A stretch of 38,394 bases of DNA, taken from positions 1 to 38,394 of the forward strand of contig JAOPYM010000182.1 in the NCBI GenBank assembly GCA_025964615.1, written 5' to 3'. Below, one piece after another: positions 16,352 through 25,125 of the stretch; the first letter of the stretch is position 1; each line of letters begins with the position of its first letter. Origin of the DNA: Actinomycetes bacterium (GTDB lineage: Bacteria; Actinomycetota; Actinomycetes; Streptosporangiales; Streptosporangiaceae). The notes beneath the pieces were generated by a model that worked only from the letters and a program-made list of their open reading frames with translations, made no database searches and had not been told where the DNA came from. Both the position numbers and the translations under genes were made by a program.

Positions 16352-17274
16352 GCAGAGACGAGAAGCTTGTGCATGAGGCCCTGCTCTACCGGGGCAGGGA
16401 CGAGTTCCTGGCCACCGTGCTCCCCTTCGTCCGCGACGCGCTCGAGGCTGATGTCATGATGCTGGCCGTGGTCCCGCAGCCGGCCATCGAGGCCTTGCGC
16501 GACTCGCTGGGCTCCGCGTCCACATCGGTCGGGTTCCTCGATGCGTCGACGTTCTACGAGCACCCGGTCCGGACCATCGCGGCGTACAGCCAGGTCGTCA
16601 CCCAGGCCGCGCCGCGCCGGGTGTGGGCGCTGGCAGAGCCGTCCTGGCAGGGGCGTAGCCCGGCCGAGGTCATGGAGTGGGCCCGGTACGAATCGATCGT
16701 GAACGCGGCGTTCGAGACCTCAGGTGCCCGGGTGATCTGCCCGTACGATGTCGGCGAACTGAGCGGTGAGGTGGTGGCCGAGGCCAAGCGGACGCATCCC
16801 AGGCTGCTCGACGCCACCGGGAGGTGGACCAGTCTCGGCTATCTGCCGCCCAAGGACTTCAACCGCGAGTGCGACCGGTCGCCGCTGCCGCCGCCGCCGC
16901 CGAGGGCGGAGAGGCTGCGCTTCGAGAAGGCCGAGGATCTGCGTGGCCTGCGGCGGTTCGTGGCCGACTACGCCACGCGGCGCAGGATGGCCGATTCGGC
17001 GCTGGCCAAGCTGCATATCGCCATGGACGAGGTCGCGGGCAACGCGGTACGGCATGGCACGCCGCCGATGGAGCTGCGGGTGTGGACCGAAGGCGGCCGG
17101 CTGATCTGCGAGGTCGCCGACTACGGCCACTGGCATCCGGACGCGCTGGTCGGATTCCTGCCTCCCGGGGAGGGCCTGGGACTCTGGGGCGCCCGCATGC
17201 TGGTCGACCTGGTCCAGATCCGCGCCGGCTGGTCCGGTACGTACATCCGCCTGCACACCCGCCTGAGCCGTTGA
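16348..17274 (+). CDS. MEDS-HATPase protein, anti-sigma-like kinase (copy 2)
   Basis: 308 residues from GTG 16348 (overlapping the previous stop as GTGA). MEDS-like segments match copy 1 (FLATVLPFVRDALEADVMML, AEPSWQGRSPAEVMEWARYE, ARVICPYD). The HATPase domain has the N-box MDEVAGNAVRHGTPPMEL with Glu228 and Asn232, the D-box VADYGHW (Tyr in place of the usual Gly between Asp and Gly), and G-box GLGLWGARML. A PPPPP linker region separates the two domains. The last two codons, CGT TGA, lie in the outer arm of a family A repeat shared with the convergent rdgB gene. Role as for copy 1; the two pairs may recognise different ligands or partners. Confidence 0.82.
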   Translation: MSRDEKLVHEALLYRGRDEFLATVLPFVRDALEADVMMLAVVPQPAIEALRDSLGSASTSVGFLDASTFYEHPVRTIAAYSQVVTQAAPRRVWALAEPSWQGRSPAEVMEWARYESIVNAAFETSGARVICPYDVGELSGEVVAEAKRTHPRLLDATGRWTSLGYLPPKDFNRECDRSPLPPPPPRAERLRFEKAEDLRGLRRFVADYATRRRMADSALAKLHIAMDEVAGNAVRHGTPPMELRVWTEGGRLICEVADYGHWHPDALVGFLPPGEGLGLWGARMLVDLVQIRAGWSGTYIRLHTRLSR

Positions 17275-17350
17275 GTCGTCCAACAAAGGCAGGCGTTTCC
17301 CGCACCGTTCGAGCTTCAGGTGCGGGAAACGCCAGCTTCTGTTGGACGAG
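17268..17350. repeat. family A inverted repeat, copy 2 (variant with split arms)
   Basis: The core arms GGCGTTTCCCGCACC and GGTGCGGGAAACGCC are perfect 15-bp complements around a 12-nt loop. The outer arms GTCGTCCAACA and TGTTGGACGAG also pair, separated from the core by unpaired stretches. It lies between convergent genes: the left arm supplies the Arg-stop of the HATPase gene, and the right part encodes the last codons and stop of rdgB on the other strand. Confidence 0.85.
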
Positions 17351-17948
17351 CCAACGAGACCGCGAGGGCCCGGAAAGCCTTGCCGCGGTGGCTGATCGCG
17401 TCCTTCTCCGCGGCGGTCAGCTCGGCGCTGGTACGGGTCTCGCCGTCGGGAACGAAGATCGGGTCGTAGCCGAAGCCGCCGTCGCCCCTGGGGGCCTCAA
17501 TGATCCGGCCGTCCATCCGGCCCTCCACCACCACCTGCTCGCCGCCGTCGGGTCGTACCAGGGCGGCGGCACAGACGAAATGCGCGCCCCGATCGGCGGC
17601 GGCGACGTCGGCGAGCTGGTCGAGCAGCAGCTCCAGATTGGCGCGGTCGCGGTCTGGAGCGCCGAAGTCCGGGGTCCCGAACCGGCCGGACCAGCGGGCC
17701 GACAGCACCCCGGGCATCCCGTTGAGCGCGTCCACGCAGAGCCCGGAGTCGTCGGAGACCGCGGGCAGGCCGGTGTGGGCGGCGATGGCACGCGCCTTGA
17801 GCAGCGCGTTGCCCTCGAAGGTGAGCTCGGTCTCCGGCACCTCGGGGGCATCGGGGAAGGCCTCAAGGCCCAGCACGTCGATGCCGCCGAGAATGCGGCG
17901 CAGCTCCTCGATCTTCCCCTGGTTCCGGGTGGCCAGCACGATCTTCAT
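17316..17948 (-). CDS. rdgB: non-canonical purine NTP pyrophosphatase (Ham1/RdgB)
   Basis: 210 residues. The N-terminus KIVLATRNQGKIEELRRIL and the motif TFEGNALLKARAIA, followed by VSDDSGLCVDALNGMPGVLSA, are diagnostic of ITPase/XTP pyrophosphatase. GDGGFGYDPIFVP and the C-terminal ISHRGKAF complete the family signature. It removes dITP/XTP from nucleotide pools. It follows rph by about 24 nt and is likely in the same operon. The last residues (about PTEAGVSRT) are encoded by the family A repeat and do not look like a conserved C-terminus, so the repeat seems to have replaced the original end of the gene. Confidence 0.95.
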   Translation of the reverse strand: MKIVLATRNQGKIEELRRILGGIDVLGLEAFPDAPEVPETELTFEGNALLKARAIAAHTGLPAVSDDSGLCVDALNGMPGVLSARWSGRFGTPDFGAPDRDRANLELLLDQLADVAAADRGAHFVCAAALVRPDGGEQVVVEGRMDGRIIEAPRGDGGFGYDPIFVPDGETRTSAELTAAEKDAISHRGKAFRALAVSLARPTEAGVSRT

Positions 17949-17972
17949 GTCTTCTGCCTCCCGGCGTGATAC

Positions 17973-18689
17973 TCAGGCGAGTGCCTGGGTCTGGAGGCGG
18001 GTGAGGTCGGCGCAGCCGCCGAGTGCGAGGTCGAGCAGCGTGTCGAGCTCGGCCCGGTCGAAGGGCTGGCCCTCCGCGGTGCCCTGCACCTCGACGAACC
18101 GGCCGTCTCCCGTGCAGACCACATTCATGTCGGTCTCGGCCTTGACGTCCTCCTCGTAGCAGAGGTCGAGGCGCGGCTCCCCGTCGATGATGCCCACGCT
18201 GATCGCGGAGACGGAGGCGATCAGCGGGTCGCCCTTGGTCATCTTGCGCTCGCGCATCCAGGTCACGGCGTCGGCCAGCGCGATGTACGCGCCCGTGATC
18301 GCGGCGGTCCTGGTGCCGCCGTCGGCCCGCAGGACGTCGCAGTCAAGGAGGACGGTGTTGTCGCCGAGGGCCTTGAAGTCCACACAGCCCCGGATGGCCC
18401 GCCCGATCAGCCGGGAGATCTCCTGGGTGCGCCCGCCGACCTTGCCCTTGACCGACTCGCGGTCGTTGCGGGTGTTGGTGGCGCGTGGCAGCATCGCGTA
18501 CTCCGCGGTAACCCAGCCGAGCCCGCTGTCGCGCCGCCAGCGCGGCACCGATGCCTGGACGGAGGCGGTGCAGAGCACCCGGGTGCCGCCGAACTCGATG
18601 AGCACCGACCCCTCGGCATGATCGAGCCACCCACGCTGAAGGCCGACAGGACGGAGCTGGTCGTTAGCGCGACCATCAGGACGAGACAT
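17973..18689 (-). CDS. rph: ribonuclease PH
   Basis: 238 residues from ATG 18689. [14 protein letters not shown] is the standard N-terminus; [19 protein letters not shown], then [13 protein letters not shown] and the [20 protein letters not shown] block mark the phosphorolytic 3'-exonuclease that trims tRNA and other RNA ends. The open frame upstream of 18689 is a read-through of a family A repeat and is not part of the gene. A TAGGGT -10 box lies seven bases before the ATG, predicting a leaderless mRNA. rdgB follows closely on the same strand. Confidence 0.96.
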   Translation of the reverse strand: MSRPDGRANDQLRPVGLQRGWLDHAEGSVLIEFGGTRVLCTASVQASVPRWRRDSGLGWVTAEYAMLPRATNTRNDRESVKGKVGGRTQEISRLIGRAIRGCVDFKALGDNTVLLDCDVLRADGGTRTAAITGAYIALADAVTWMRERKMTKGDPLIASVSAISVGIIDGEPRLDLCYEEDVKAETDMNVVCTGDGRFVEVQGTAEGQPFDRAELDTLLDLALGGCADLTRLQTQALA

Positions 18690-18696
18690 GACCCTT

Positions 18697-18702
18697 ACCC
18701 TA
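18697..18702 (-). promoter_or_regulatory. -10 box of leaderless rph
   Basis: TAGGGT on the minus strand ends seven nucleotides before the rph ATG, which puts the expected transcription start at the initiation codon. Confidence 0.5.
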
Positions 18703-18716
18703 CCGACAGCTCCCTG

Positions 18717-18782
18717 CCGTTGACTCGTGGCGTTTGCCGCCCCGGAAGCCGAATCGGTGCGGGAAACGCCACGGGTCAACGG
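18717..18782. repeat. family A inverted repeat, copy 3
   Basis: Left arm from 18717 and right arm 18756-18782 carry the core GGTGCGGGAAACGCC and a diverged complement (GGCGTTTGCCGC). It separates the leftward metallo-hydrolase gene from rph. The right arm, read on the minus strand, gives the CGT TGA that ends the metallo-hydrolase gene. Confidence 0.82.
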
Positions 18783-19531
18783 CCCAGTTCGTAGACCGCG
18801 CCGGTGCGGGCGACTTCGATGTTGCCGCGGAAGGTGGTGTTCTTGGCCTCGGCTAGGGAGATCGCCGGGTCGTTCCACGGCAGGAGGTGCGTGAGGACGA
18901 GCATCCCGACGTCCGCGCGGGCGGCATGCTCCCCGGCCTCGCGTCCGGTCAGGTGCATGTCCGGCGGGTTCTCGCGGTGTTCCAGGAACGAGGCCTCGCA
19001 GAGCAGCAGGTCCGCGTCCCGTGCGAGGTCGACGAGCGCGGAGGACACGCCGGTGTCACCCGAGTAGGCCAGGACCACGCCGCCGTGTTCGATGCGGAAA
19101 CCGTAGGCGTCGACGGGGTGGTTCATCGCCGCGGTGGTCACCTGGAACGGCCCGATCTCGACGGAGCGTTGCTTCAGGGTGATGAAGTCGAATGTCTCGC
19201 GCATCCCGGGGTCGGAGGCGAAGTCGTACGCGCGCGCCATCCGGTCGGCGGTGTCGGCCGGGCCGTACACGGGGATGCTCGGCTTCTTCCCACCCGGGCA
19301 GTACGTCCGGGCGACCCAGTAGCCGGTGAGGTCCACGCAGTGGTCCGCGTGCAGATGCGAGATGCAGACCGCGTCGATGGCGAACATGTCGTGGTAACGC
19401 TGCAGGGAGCCCAGTGCGCCGTTCCCGAGATCGAGCAGCATCGCGAACCCGTCCGCCTCGACCAGGTAGCACGATGCGGGGCTGTCCGGCCCCGGAAAGC
19501 TGCCGGAGCAGCCGATGACGGTCAACCGCAT
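18776..19531 (-). CDS. metallo-beta-lactamase fold hydrolase, RNase Z/cyclic phosphodiesterase-like
   Basis: 251 residues. The N-terminus [20 protein letters not shown] and the zinc motif [13 protein letters not shown] (HxHxDH) define the MBL fold; [11 protein letters not shown] carries the bridging Asp and THLLPWNDP the distal His. The overall pattern is that of the actinobacterial group annotated as ribonuclease Z-like or 3',5'-cyclic nucleotide phosphodiesterase; it lacks an obvious tRNA-binding exosite arm, so the substrate is uncertain. AAGGAG precedes the ATG. It lies 10 nt after murI and 87 nt before rph, in an order I recall as common in actinomycetes. Its final Arg-stop comes from a family A repeat. 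Confidence 0.88.
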   Translation of the reverse strand: MRLTVIGCSGSFPGPDSPASCYLVEADGFAMLLDLGNGALGSLQRYHDMFAIDAVCISHLHADHCVDLTGYWVARTYCPGGKKPSIPVYGPADTADRMARAYDFASDPGMRETFDFITLKQRSVEIGPFQVTTAAMNHPVDAYGFRIEHGGVVLAYSGDTGVSSALVDLARDADLLLCEASFLEHRENPPDMHLTGREAGEHAARADVGMLVLTHLLPWNDPAISLAEAKNTTFRGNIEVARTGAVYELGR

Positions 19532-19541
19532 GGGGACTCCT

Positions 19542-20393
19542 TCAGGTCAGGCTCGGCGGGGTGGGTTGGCGCTGCGCGTGGAGCCGGAAGGCACTCGTGT
19601 CGGTGGAGGTCTCGACGTACCCGATCACCGGCCCGAGGAAGCGGCGGCCGAGTACAGCGAAAACGGCGGGATCACCAGTGGCGCGGAACCTGTGATCCGG
19701 AGGGGGCATCATCTCCGGCCGGGCCAGCCCCTGATCATGCAGCACGCGGTAGACGTCCTTGGCGGTCTCATCGGCACTCGATACCAGCGTCACCCCGTCT
19801 CCCATGACATACGAGATGACGCCCGCGAGCAACGGGTAGTGCGTGCACCCGAGGATCAAGGTGTCGCAACCCGCCTCGATGATGGGCTGGAGGTAGCCGC
19901 GCGCCACCTGGAGGAGTTCGTCGTCCATCGTCACCCCCCGCTCGACGAACTCGACGAACCTCGGGCAGGCGACGCTGGTGAGCTCGATGTGCGGGGCGGC
20001 CGCGAAGGCGTCCTCGTAGGCGCCGCTGGTCACCGTGGCCCGGGTCGCGATGAGCCCCACCCGGCCGTTGCGGGTGGCCTGGGCGGCGCGCCGGGTCGCC
20101 GGGAAGATCACCTCGACGACCGGCACCGCGTACCGTTCCCTGGCATCGCGCAGCATCGCGGCGCTGGCGCTGTTGCAGGCGATCACCAGCATTTTCACGC
20201 CCTCCATGACCAGCTGGTCGAGGCAGTTGAGGGCGTACGCGCGGACGTCGGCGATCGGTTTGGGGCCGTACGGCTGATGGGCGGTGTCCGCGACATAGAG
20301 AACGGGCTCACCCGGCAGCTGATCGAGGACTGCGCGGGCGACGGTGAGGCCACCGACCCCGCTGTCGAATATCCCGATCGGCGCATTGGACAT
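19542..20393 (-). CDS. murI: glutamate racemase
   Basis: 283 residues from ATG 20393 (an upstream in-frame codon would add a few residues before [12 protein letters not shown], but this start fits the family). [10 protein letters not shown] provides the Asp near the active site; [10 protein letters not shown] and [11 protein letters not shown] carry the two catalytic cysteines. It makes D-glutamate for peptidoglycan precursors in the cytosol. A TAGCCT box lies eight bases upstream of the ATG, consistent with a leaderless or near-leaderless transcript. It heads the murI, metallo-hydrolase, rph, rdgB run. Confidence 0.95.
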   Translation of the reverse strand: MSNAPIGIFDSGVGGLTVARAVLDQLPGEPVLYVADTAHQPYGPKPIADVRAYALNCLDQLVMEGVKMLVIACNSASAAMLRDARERYAVPVVEVIFPATRRAAQATRNGRVGLIATRATVTSGAYEDAFAAAPHIELTSVACPRFVEFVERGVTMDDELLQVARGYLQPIIEAGCDTLILGCTHYPLLAGVISYVMGDGVTLVSSADETAKDVYRVLHDQGLARPEMMPPPDHRFRATGDPAVFAVLGRRFLGPVIGYVETSTDTSAFRLHAQRQPTPPSLT

Positions 20394-20467
20394 GGTCCAA
20401 GAGGCTAGGCGAAACATCGCGTTAACAGGGCTTCGTGCGGTCTACATCACAGTGATGTTTTACGCAT

Positions 20468-21256
20468 TCACTTCCCGCGCCCCACGCGCGCGAGCTGGCG
20501 GCCCTGCGCGACGAGCCGGCCTGCGGAGTCCCAGATCTCGACCTCCTCGTCGAACCAGCCGTCACTGACCAGGTGGCCGCTGCCGTGCACCGTCAGCCAC
20601 CCGGGCGCCGGAACCGCCCGCATGTACCAGGTCAGCTCCACCGTGGGCGCCCAGCCGATCCCCCCGGTATTGAGGACCACCGGAGGCAACGCGTCGATGG
20701 CCAGCGCCAGCGAGCACCCGTCGGGCTCCTCGCCGTCGCGCAGCCGGAAGTAGGCGGCCTGCTCCAGGCGGCCGCTGGGCCTGCCGTCCAGCCAGCCCAT
20801 CATGGCCGGATCGAAGCGCATGTCGACCTGGTCGGCGAAACCGCGCTCCCCCCGGCCGGAGTCGAAGGTGAGGCACTCCTCGATGGGGGGCAGCCGCAGT
20901 GCCTCCGCGGACCAGGTGGGGGGTGCTTCGGGGTCGAGGGTGCCGGTGGTGATGGTGGCGTCCACCGCGGGCCGGCCGTCCTGGACGAGGGACAGCCGTG
21001 CGGTGGTGGCGGTACGGCCCGTCTTACGTGATTCGACCCACACTTCGGCGGGTCCAGGCCGGCCGGGGCGCAGGAAGTTCGCGCTGGTCGCCATGGGGTG
21101 CTCGTGGGGGGATGCGTCGACCGCGGCACGCACCAGTACGGCCATCAGATAGCCGCCGTTAATGATCTCCCCGAACCCGAACCCCGGGTCGAGTTCCACC
21201 TGATAGCGGCCCTCTTCGACCCGCTGAACCGCACTGGCCTTCGCGAACCTGCTCAC
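20468..21256 (-). CDS. acyl-CoA thioesterase, double-hotdog family
   Basis: About 262 residues from GTG 21256, with GGGG five bases upstream; GTG 21262 is an alternative. The N-terminal half contains FGEIINGGYLMAVLVRAA, the helix-containing 'sausage' of hotdog thioesterases, and the C-terminal half repeats the pattern (VELTWYMRAVPAPGWLTVHG, then GWFDEEVEIWDSAGRLVAQG). This two-hotdog layout is that of TesB-like/acyl-CoA thioesterase-related proteins. It should hydrolyse or bind acyl-CoA esters in the cytosol; the chain length is unknown. It diverges from the DUF3825 gene across a 150-nt region that contains a perfect palindrome. Confidence 0.82.
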   Translation of the reverse strand: MSRFAKASAVQRVEEGRYQVELDPGFGFGEIINGGYLMAVLVRAAVDASPHEHPMATSANFLRPGRPGPAEVWVESRKTGRTATTARLSLVQDGRPAVDATITTGTLDPEAPPTWSAEALRLPPIEECLTFDSGRGERGFADQVDMRFDPAMMGWLDGRPSGRLEQAAYFRLRDGEEPDGCSLALAIDALPPVVLNTGGIGWAPTVELTWYMRAVPAPGWLTVHGSGHLVSDGWFDEEVEIWDSAGRLVAQGRQLARVGRGK

Positions 21257-21349
21257 ACGCACCCCGCATACCCGGTTTCTAGAATCCCGTTCGAGTGGAA
21301 ACTGTAGCCTCCGGGGATCCGACACCGAACGGCCGGATCCCACCCATGG

Positions 21350-21368
21350 GGCGTATGGGGCATACGCC
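21350..21368. promoter_or_regulatory. perfect palindrome, candidate operator
   Basis: GGCGTATG-GGG-CATACGCC, with perfect 8-bp arms, lies about 40 nt before the DUF3825 gene and about 90 nt before the divergent thioesterase. Its position between two divergent starts favours a protein-binding site for a dimeric regulator over a terminator. Confidence 0.5.
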
Positions 21369-21407
21369 ACCTATTAGTGTGGGGACTCCCCAACGCGGAG
21401 AAGACCT

Positions 21408-22388
21408 GTGACGCTGCACGAATCGAAGCACGCCGGCTATACCGACCTTGGTCGACTGCACCAGCACTTCATCGGCGAGCCGCCACTGCCGGCTCCGGCT
21501 CCGCCGTTCCCGCAGGTGCCGGGCGGGCCCACGCCGCCCATCGCGGGCCAGGTGGCCGCGCAGGTCGCCTCCCAGGCCTCCCGGCGTCCGCAGCGGGCGC
21601 TCTACAAGCACGCAGACCTCGGCTCCCTGCGCGCGGGCGGCGGCGGACGGTCCCCCTCCGGCGAGGACCAGGACTGCTTCGACCTCCTCGCCCGGCTGGC
21701 CGAGCCCGAGGCCTGGTCCTCGCAGGGCGACCCCACCTGGGTGCTGCGTGAGTACGTGGAGTGGACCTTCGAACGGCTGCACCAGCAGCGTCAGGTCCCC
21801 ACCTCGCCGGACGGGGCGTACAGCGTCTTCAACACCGGCCTGGCCACCCCGCAGCAGGAAACCGTCTTCGGCCTGTTCGCACCCAACCGCAACCCCGACG
21901 GGCCGCCCTGGCAGTTCGCCGGGTGGCTGGCCGAGAGCGACCGGCAGCTGCTGTCGACCTTCCCCGAGCTGCCCGGGTACGCCAGCTACACCGAGACGCC
22001 GAGCGATTTCGTGTACGACTCGCGGCGCGAACTCACCGTCAGCCCGAAACACCTCCTCGAGTCCCAGGAGAACCTGGGGGCCCTGCCCGACCCGCTGCGC
22101 AGCAACCCCTACCAGGCCGGCCTGGTCCTGGAGGGGGCGATCCGCCGGGCCGAGGCCAGGGTCAGGCGCAGCTACCGGGCGGCGGTGCCGAGCTGGGACC
22201 CGCTGTCGGAGAAGGTGCAGTTGCTCCTGCCGCTCTCGCTGACCACCCCCGAGACCGTCGACGTGGCCCTCGTGGTGACCCAGGAGGGTGAGTCGTACCG
22301 GGGCCAGGTCGTGCTCGGCCTGGACCTCGCCTACGCCCGCGCCCGCCAGATCGCCCGCCCGGAAGAGTGGTTGAACGGGAGGGGTTAG
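21408..22388 (+). CDS. DUF3825 domain protein
   Basis: 326 residues from GTG 21408, with GGAG upstream. Residues 1-70 are Pro/Ala-rich and look disordered. From ~105 the pattern fits DUF3825: WVLREYVEWTFERL, the FNTGLATPQQETVFGLF block, WQFAGWLAES, LPGYASYTE, DFVYDSRREL, LLLPLSLTTPETVDVAL, and the terminal AYARARQIARPEEWL. DUF3825 was described next to RNA-binding OST-HTH/LOTUS modules, which suggests an RNA-linked role, but no enzyme activity is established and no LOTUS domain is visible here. It is single-gene, controlled perhaps by the upstream palindrome, and converges on cysM across a family B repeat. Confidence 0.75.
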   Translation: MTLHESKHAGYTDLGRLHQHFIGEPPLPAPAPPFPQVPGGPTPPIAGQVAAQVASQASRRPQRALYKHADLGSLRAGGGGRSPSGEDQDCFDLLARLAEPEAWSSQGDPTWVLREYVEWTFERLHQQRQVPTSPDGAYSVFNTGLATPQQETVFGLFAPNRNPDGPPWQFAGWLAESDRQLLSTFPELPGYASYTETPSDFVYDSRRELTVSPKHLLESQENLGALPDPLRSNPYQAGLVLEGAIRRAEARVRRSYRAAVPSWDPLSEKVQLLLPLSLTTPETVDVALVVTQEGESYRGQVVLGLDLAYARARQIARPEEWLNGRG

Positions 22389-22442
22389 TGCTTGGGCCGC
22401 GTCGTCGCGACGGGGGAAGACGGCGCGTCAAGGTCCAAGCAC
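22388..22442. repeat. family B intergenic repeat, copy 2, with perfect closing arms
   Basis: The repeat is closed by GTGCTTGG (22388-22395) and its exact complement CCAAGCAC (22435-22442). Inside lie GCCGCGTCGTC and GACGGCGCGTCAAGG, the two halves of family B. It lies between convergent genes and could terminate transcription from both sides. Confidence 0.78.
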
Positions 22443-22453
22443 CGCGCCAGAGA

Positions 22454-23675
<1,222 letters not shown>

Positions 23676-23762
23676 CTCGGTGATCTCCTTCGCGTCGTTC
23701 AGTGCCCGCGCGTGACAACACGGCGGGTACCGGGGGAATTCCAGACAGGTCGGGGACGCGCC

Positions 23763-23825
23763 TCAGCGACAGTCGTACACGACCACGGCGCGAGAGTGCC
23801 CGAACAGGTAGTTCTGCACTGCCAT
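23763..23825 (-). CDS. 20-residue ORF between mec and cysO, candidate cysteine leader peptide
   Basis: The frame reads MAVQNYLFGHSRAVVVYDCR then TGA, with a Cys codon (TGT, rare in this GC-rich DNA) at position 19. It begins five bases after the mec stop. A TAATGT -10-like box, embedded in the end of mec, lies exactly seven bases before the ATG, which would give a leaderless mRNA; AGGGG just before the ATG is a weaker alternative signal. About 87 nt separate its stop from cysO. Cysteine-rich leaderless short ORFs are known as attenuators of cysteine genes in mycobacteria; this one has only a single Cys codon, so the analogy is suggestive. It could also be a functional small protein or chance. 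Confidence 0.5.
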   Translation of the reverse strand: MAVQNYLFGHSRAVVVYDCR

Positions 23826-23830
23826 GACCC

Positions 23831-24247
23831 CTACATTACCGAACCCGAGATGACCACCTCTTCCTCGGTCACCTCACCGTCCAGGATGCGGTACGAACGC
23901 AGCTCCGCGTGCTCGGGGTCACGGGTCGAGACGAGAACGTAGTGCGCGTTCGGCTCGGAGGCGTAGGCGATGTCGGTGCGGGACGGGTAGGCCTCGGTGG
24001 CGGTGTGCGAGTGGTAGATCACGACGGGCTCCTCGTCCCGGTCGTCCATCTCCCGCCAGACCTTCAGCTGCTCCAGCGAGTCGAACCGGTAGAAGGTCGG
24101 CGAGCGCTCAGCGTTGGTCATCGCCACGAACCGCTCCGGCCGGTCCGAGCCGTACGTCCCGGCGATCACACCGCAGGCCTCGTCCGGGTGATCGGCGCGC
24201 GCGTGCGCGACCATCTGGTCCACCAGGGCCTGTGTGATCGTCAGCAT
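23831..24247 (-). CDS. mec: CysO-cysteine peptidase Mec (JAMM/MPN family)
   Basis: 138 residues of the Mov34/MPN/PAD-1 family. The zinc-binding JAMM motif is HSHTATEAYPSRTD, with an upstream catalytic Glu in HPDEACGVIAG. It releases cysteine from the CysO-Cys adduct and so recycles CysO. The start ATG 24247 follows a TAGCCT -10 box by seven bases, suggesting a leaderless mRNA that begins in the 18-nt gap after the DUF2017 gene. The end of the gene (codons GTA ATG TAG) doubles as a second -10-like element for the short ORF downstream. Confidence 0.95.
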   Translation of the reverse strand: MLTITQALVDQMVAHARADHPDEACGVIAGTYGSDRPERFVAMTNAERSPTFYRFDSLEQLKVWREMDDRDEEPVVIYHSHTATEAYPSRTDIAYASEPNAHYVLVSTRDPEHAELRSYRILDGEVTEEEVVISGSVM

Positions 24248-24254
24248 GCGGCCA

Positions 24255-24260
24255 AGGCTA
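24255..24260 (-). promoter_or_regulatory. -10 box of leaderless mec
   Basis: TAGCCT on the minus strand, seven nucleotides before the mec ATG, inside the short gap after the DUF2017 gene. Confidence 0.45.
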
Positions 24261-24265
24261 CAAGC

Positions 24266-24793
24266 TCACCAGAGGCTGCGGACCAGGGTGTCTTGCAGGA
24301 GCCCGAGCCAGTCATAAACGGCGTACAGGGCGTACCTGGGATCGTCCCAGTCGAGTTCCTCGGCCCGCTCGTAGAAGTCCTCGGTGACCTCCAGGCGGGT
24401 GCCGAGCGTGAGACGCAGATCGTTGAGGCAGCGCAGCCAGGCGTGCGCCTGCACGTCGTCGAGGACGATCTTCGTTTCGGCGAGCCCCTTCAGGACGGTC
24501 TCGGCGGCCTCGCGCTTGCCGTCCCGTAGCCCGGATTCGGTGTAGCGCCGGAACTCCCCGGCGGCGTCGGGATCGTCCCGGTATCCGTCGGGGAAGAGCC
24601 TGGCCAGGGCGGGATCCTCGGGTGCCTCGGTGCTCTCGGAGATACCGAGTTCGGCGAGACCGGGGTCGCCCGCGGGCAGCGCCTCCATGAGTTCGAGCAG
24701 CTGCTCGACCAGGCCGCGCAGGACCGCGCCCTCCTCAGGCGCGAGATCCAGGCCGATGCGCCCGTCCCCTACGCGGCGAAATCCGTTAGTCAT
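24266..24793 (-). CDS. DUF2017 family protein
   Basis: 175 residues, acidic, with no signal peptide or membrane segment. [20 protein letters not shown] near the start and the C-terminal [19 protein letters not shown] match the DUF2017 family of actinobacteria. Its start overlaps the end of clpS by eight bases, so the two are coupled. The pairing with the Clp adaptor suggests, without proving, a link to regulated proteolysis. No enzyme motif is visible. Confidence 0.88.
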   Translation of the reverse strand: MTNGFRRVGDGRIGLDLAPEEGAVLRGLVEQLLELMEALPAGDPGLAELGISESTEAPEDPALARLFPDGYRDDPDAAGEFRRYTESGLRDGKREAAETVLKGLAETKIVLDDVQAHAWLRCLNDLRLTLGTRLEVTEDFYERAEELDWDDPRYALYAVYDWLGLLQDTLVRSLW

Positions 24794-25073
24794 CCTTCTT
24801 CACCGTGGCCCACAGGCCGTACGAGTGCAGGATCTCCACGTCACGTTCCATCTCCTCACGGGTGCCGTTGGCGACCACCGCCCGCCCCTTGTGATGGACG
24901 TCGAGCATGAGCTTCTCGGCCTTGGCCTTGCCGTAGCCGAAGACCTTCTGGAAGACGTACGTGACGTACGACATGAGGTTGATCGGGTCGTTCCAGACGA
25001 TCGCGATCCAGGGCACGTCCAGGCGCTCGACCGTTTCCGGCCGTTCGACCTCGACAGGAGCCGGAGCGGTCAA
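24786..25073 (-). CDS. clpS: ATP-dependent Clp protease adaptor ClpS
   Basis: 95 residues from a TTG at 25073, chosen because GGGAGG lies six bases upstream and the family N-terminus ([12 protein letters not shown]) begins here; the open frame continues upstream only as antisense of pncB. The core [20 protein letters not shown] carries the N-degron pocket residues, and [18 protein letters not shown] completes the ClpS fold. It delivers N-end-rule substrates to ClpA/ClpC. It diverges from pncB, with only about 52 nt between the two starts. Confidence 0.93.
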   Translation of the reverse strand: MTAPAPVEVERPETVERLDVPWIAIVWNDPINLMSYVTYVFQKVFGYGKAKAEKLMLDVHHKGRAVVANGTREEMERDVEILHSYGLWATVKKDD

Positions 25074-25112
25074 CGGACGCCTCCCTTCGCCGGCGGGACC
25101 TGCTCCTGGTCC

Positions 25113-25118
25113 TAGTGT
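25113..25118 (+). promoter_or_regulatory. -10 box of leaderless pncB
   Basis: TAGTGT ends seven bases before GTG 25126, so transcription would start at the initiation codon. Confidence 0.5.
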
Positions 25119-25125
25119 TCCACTC

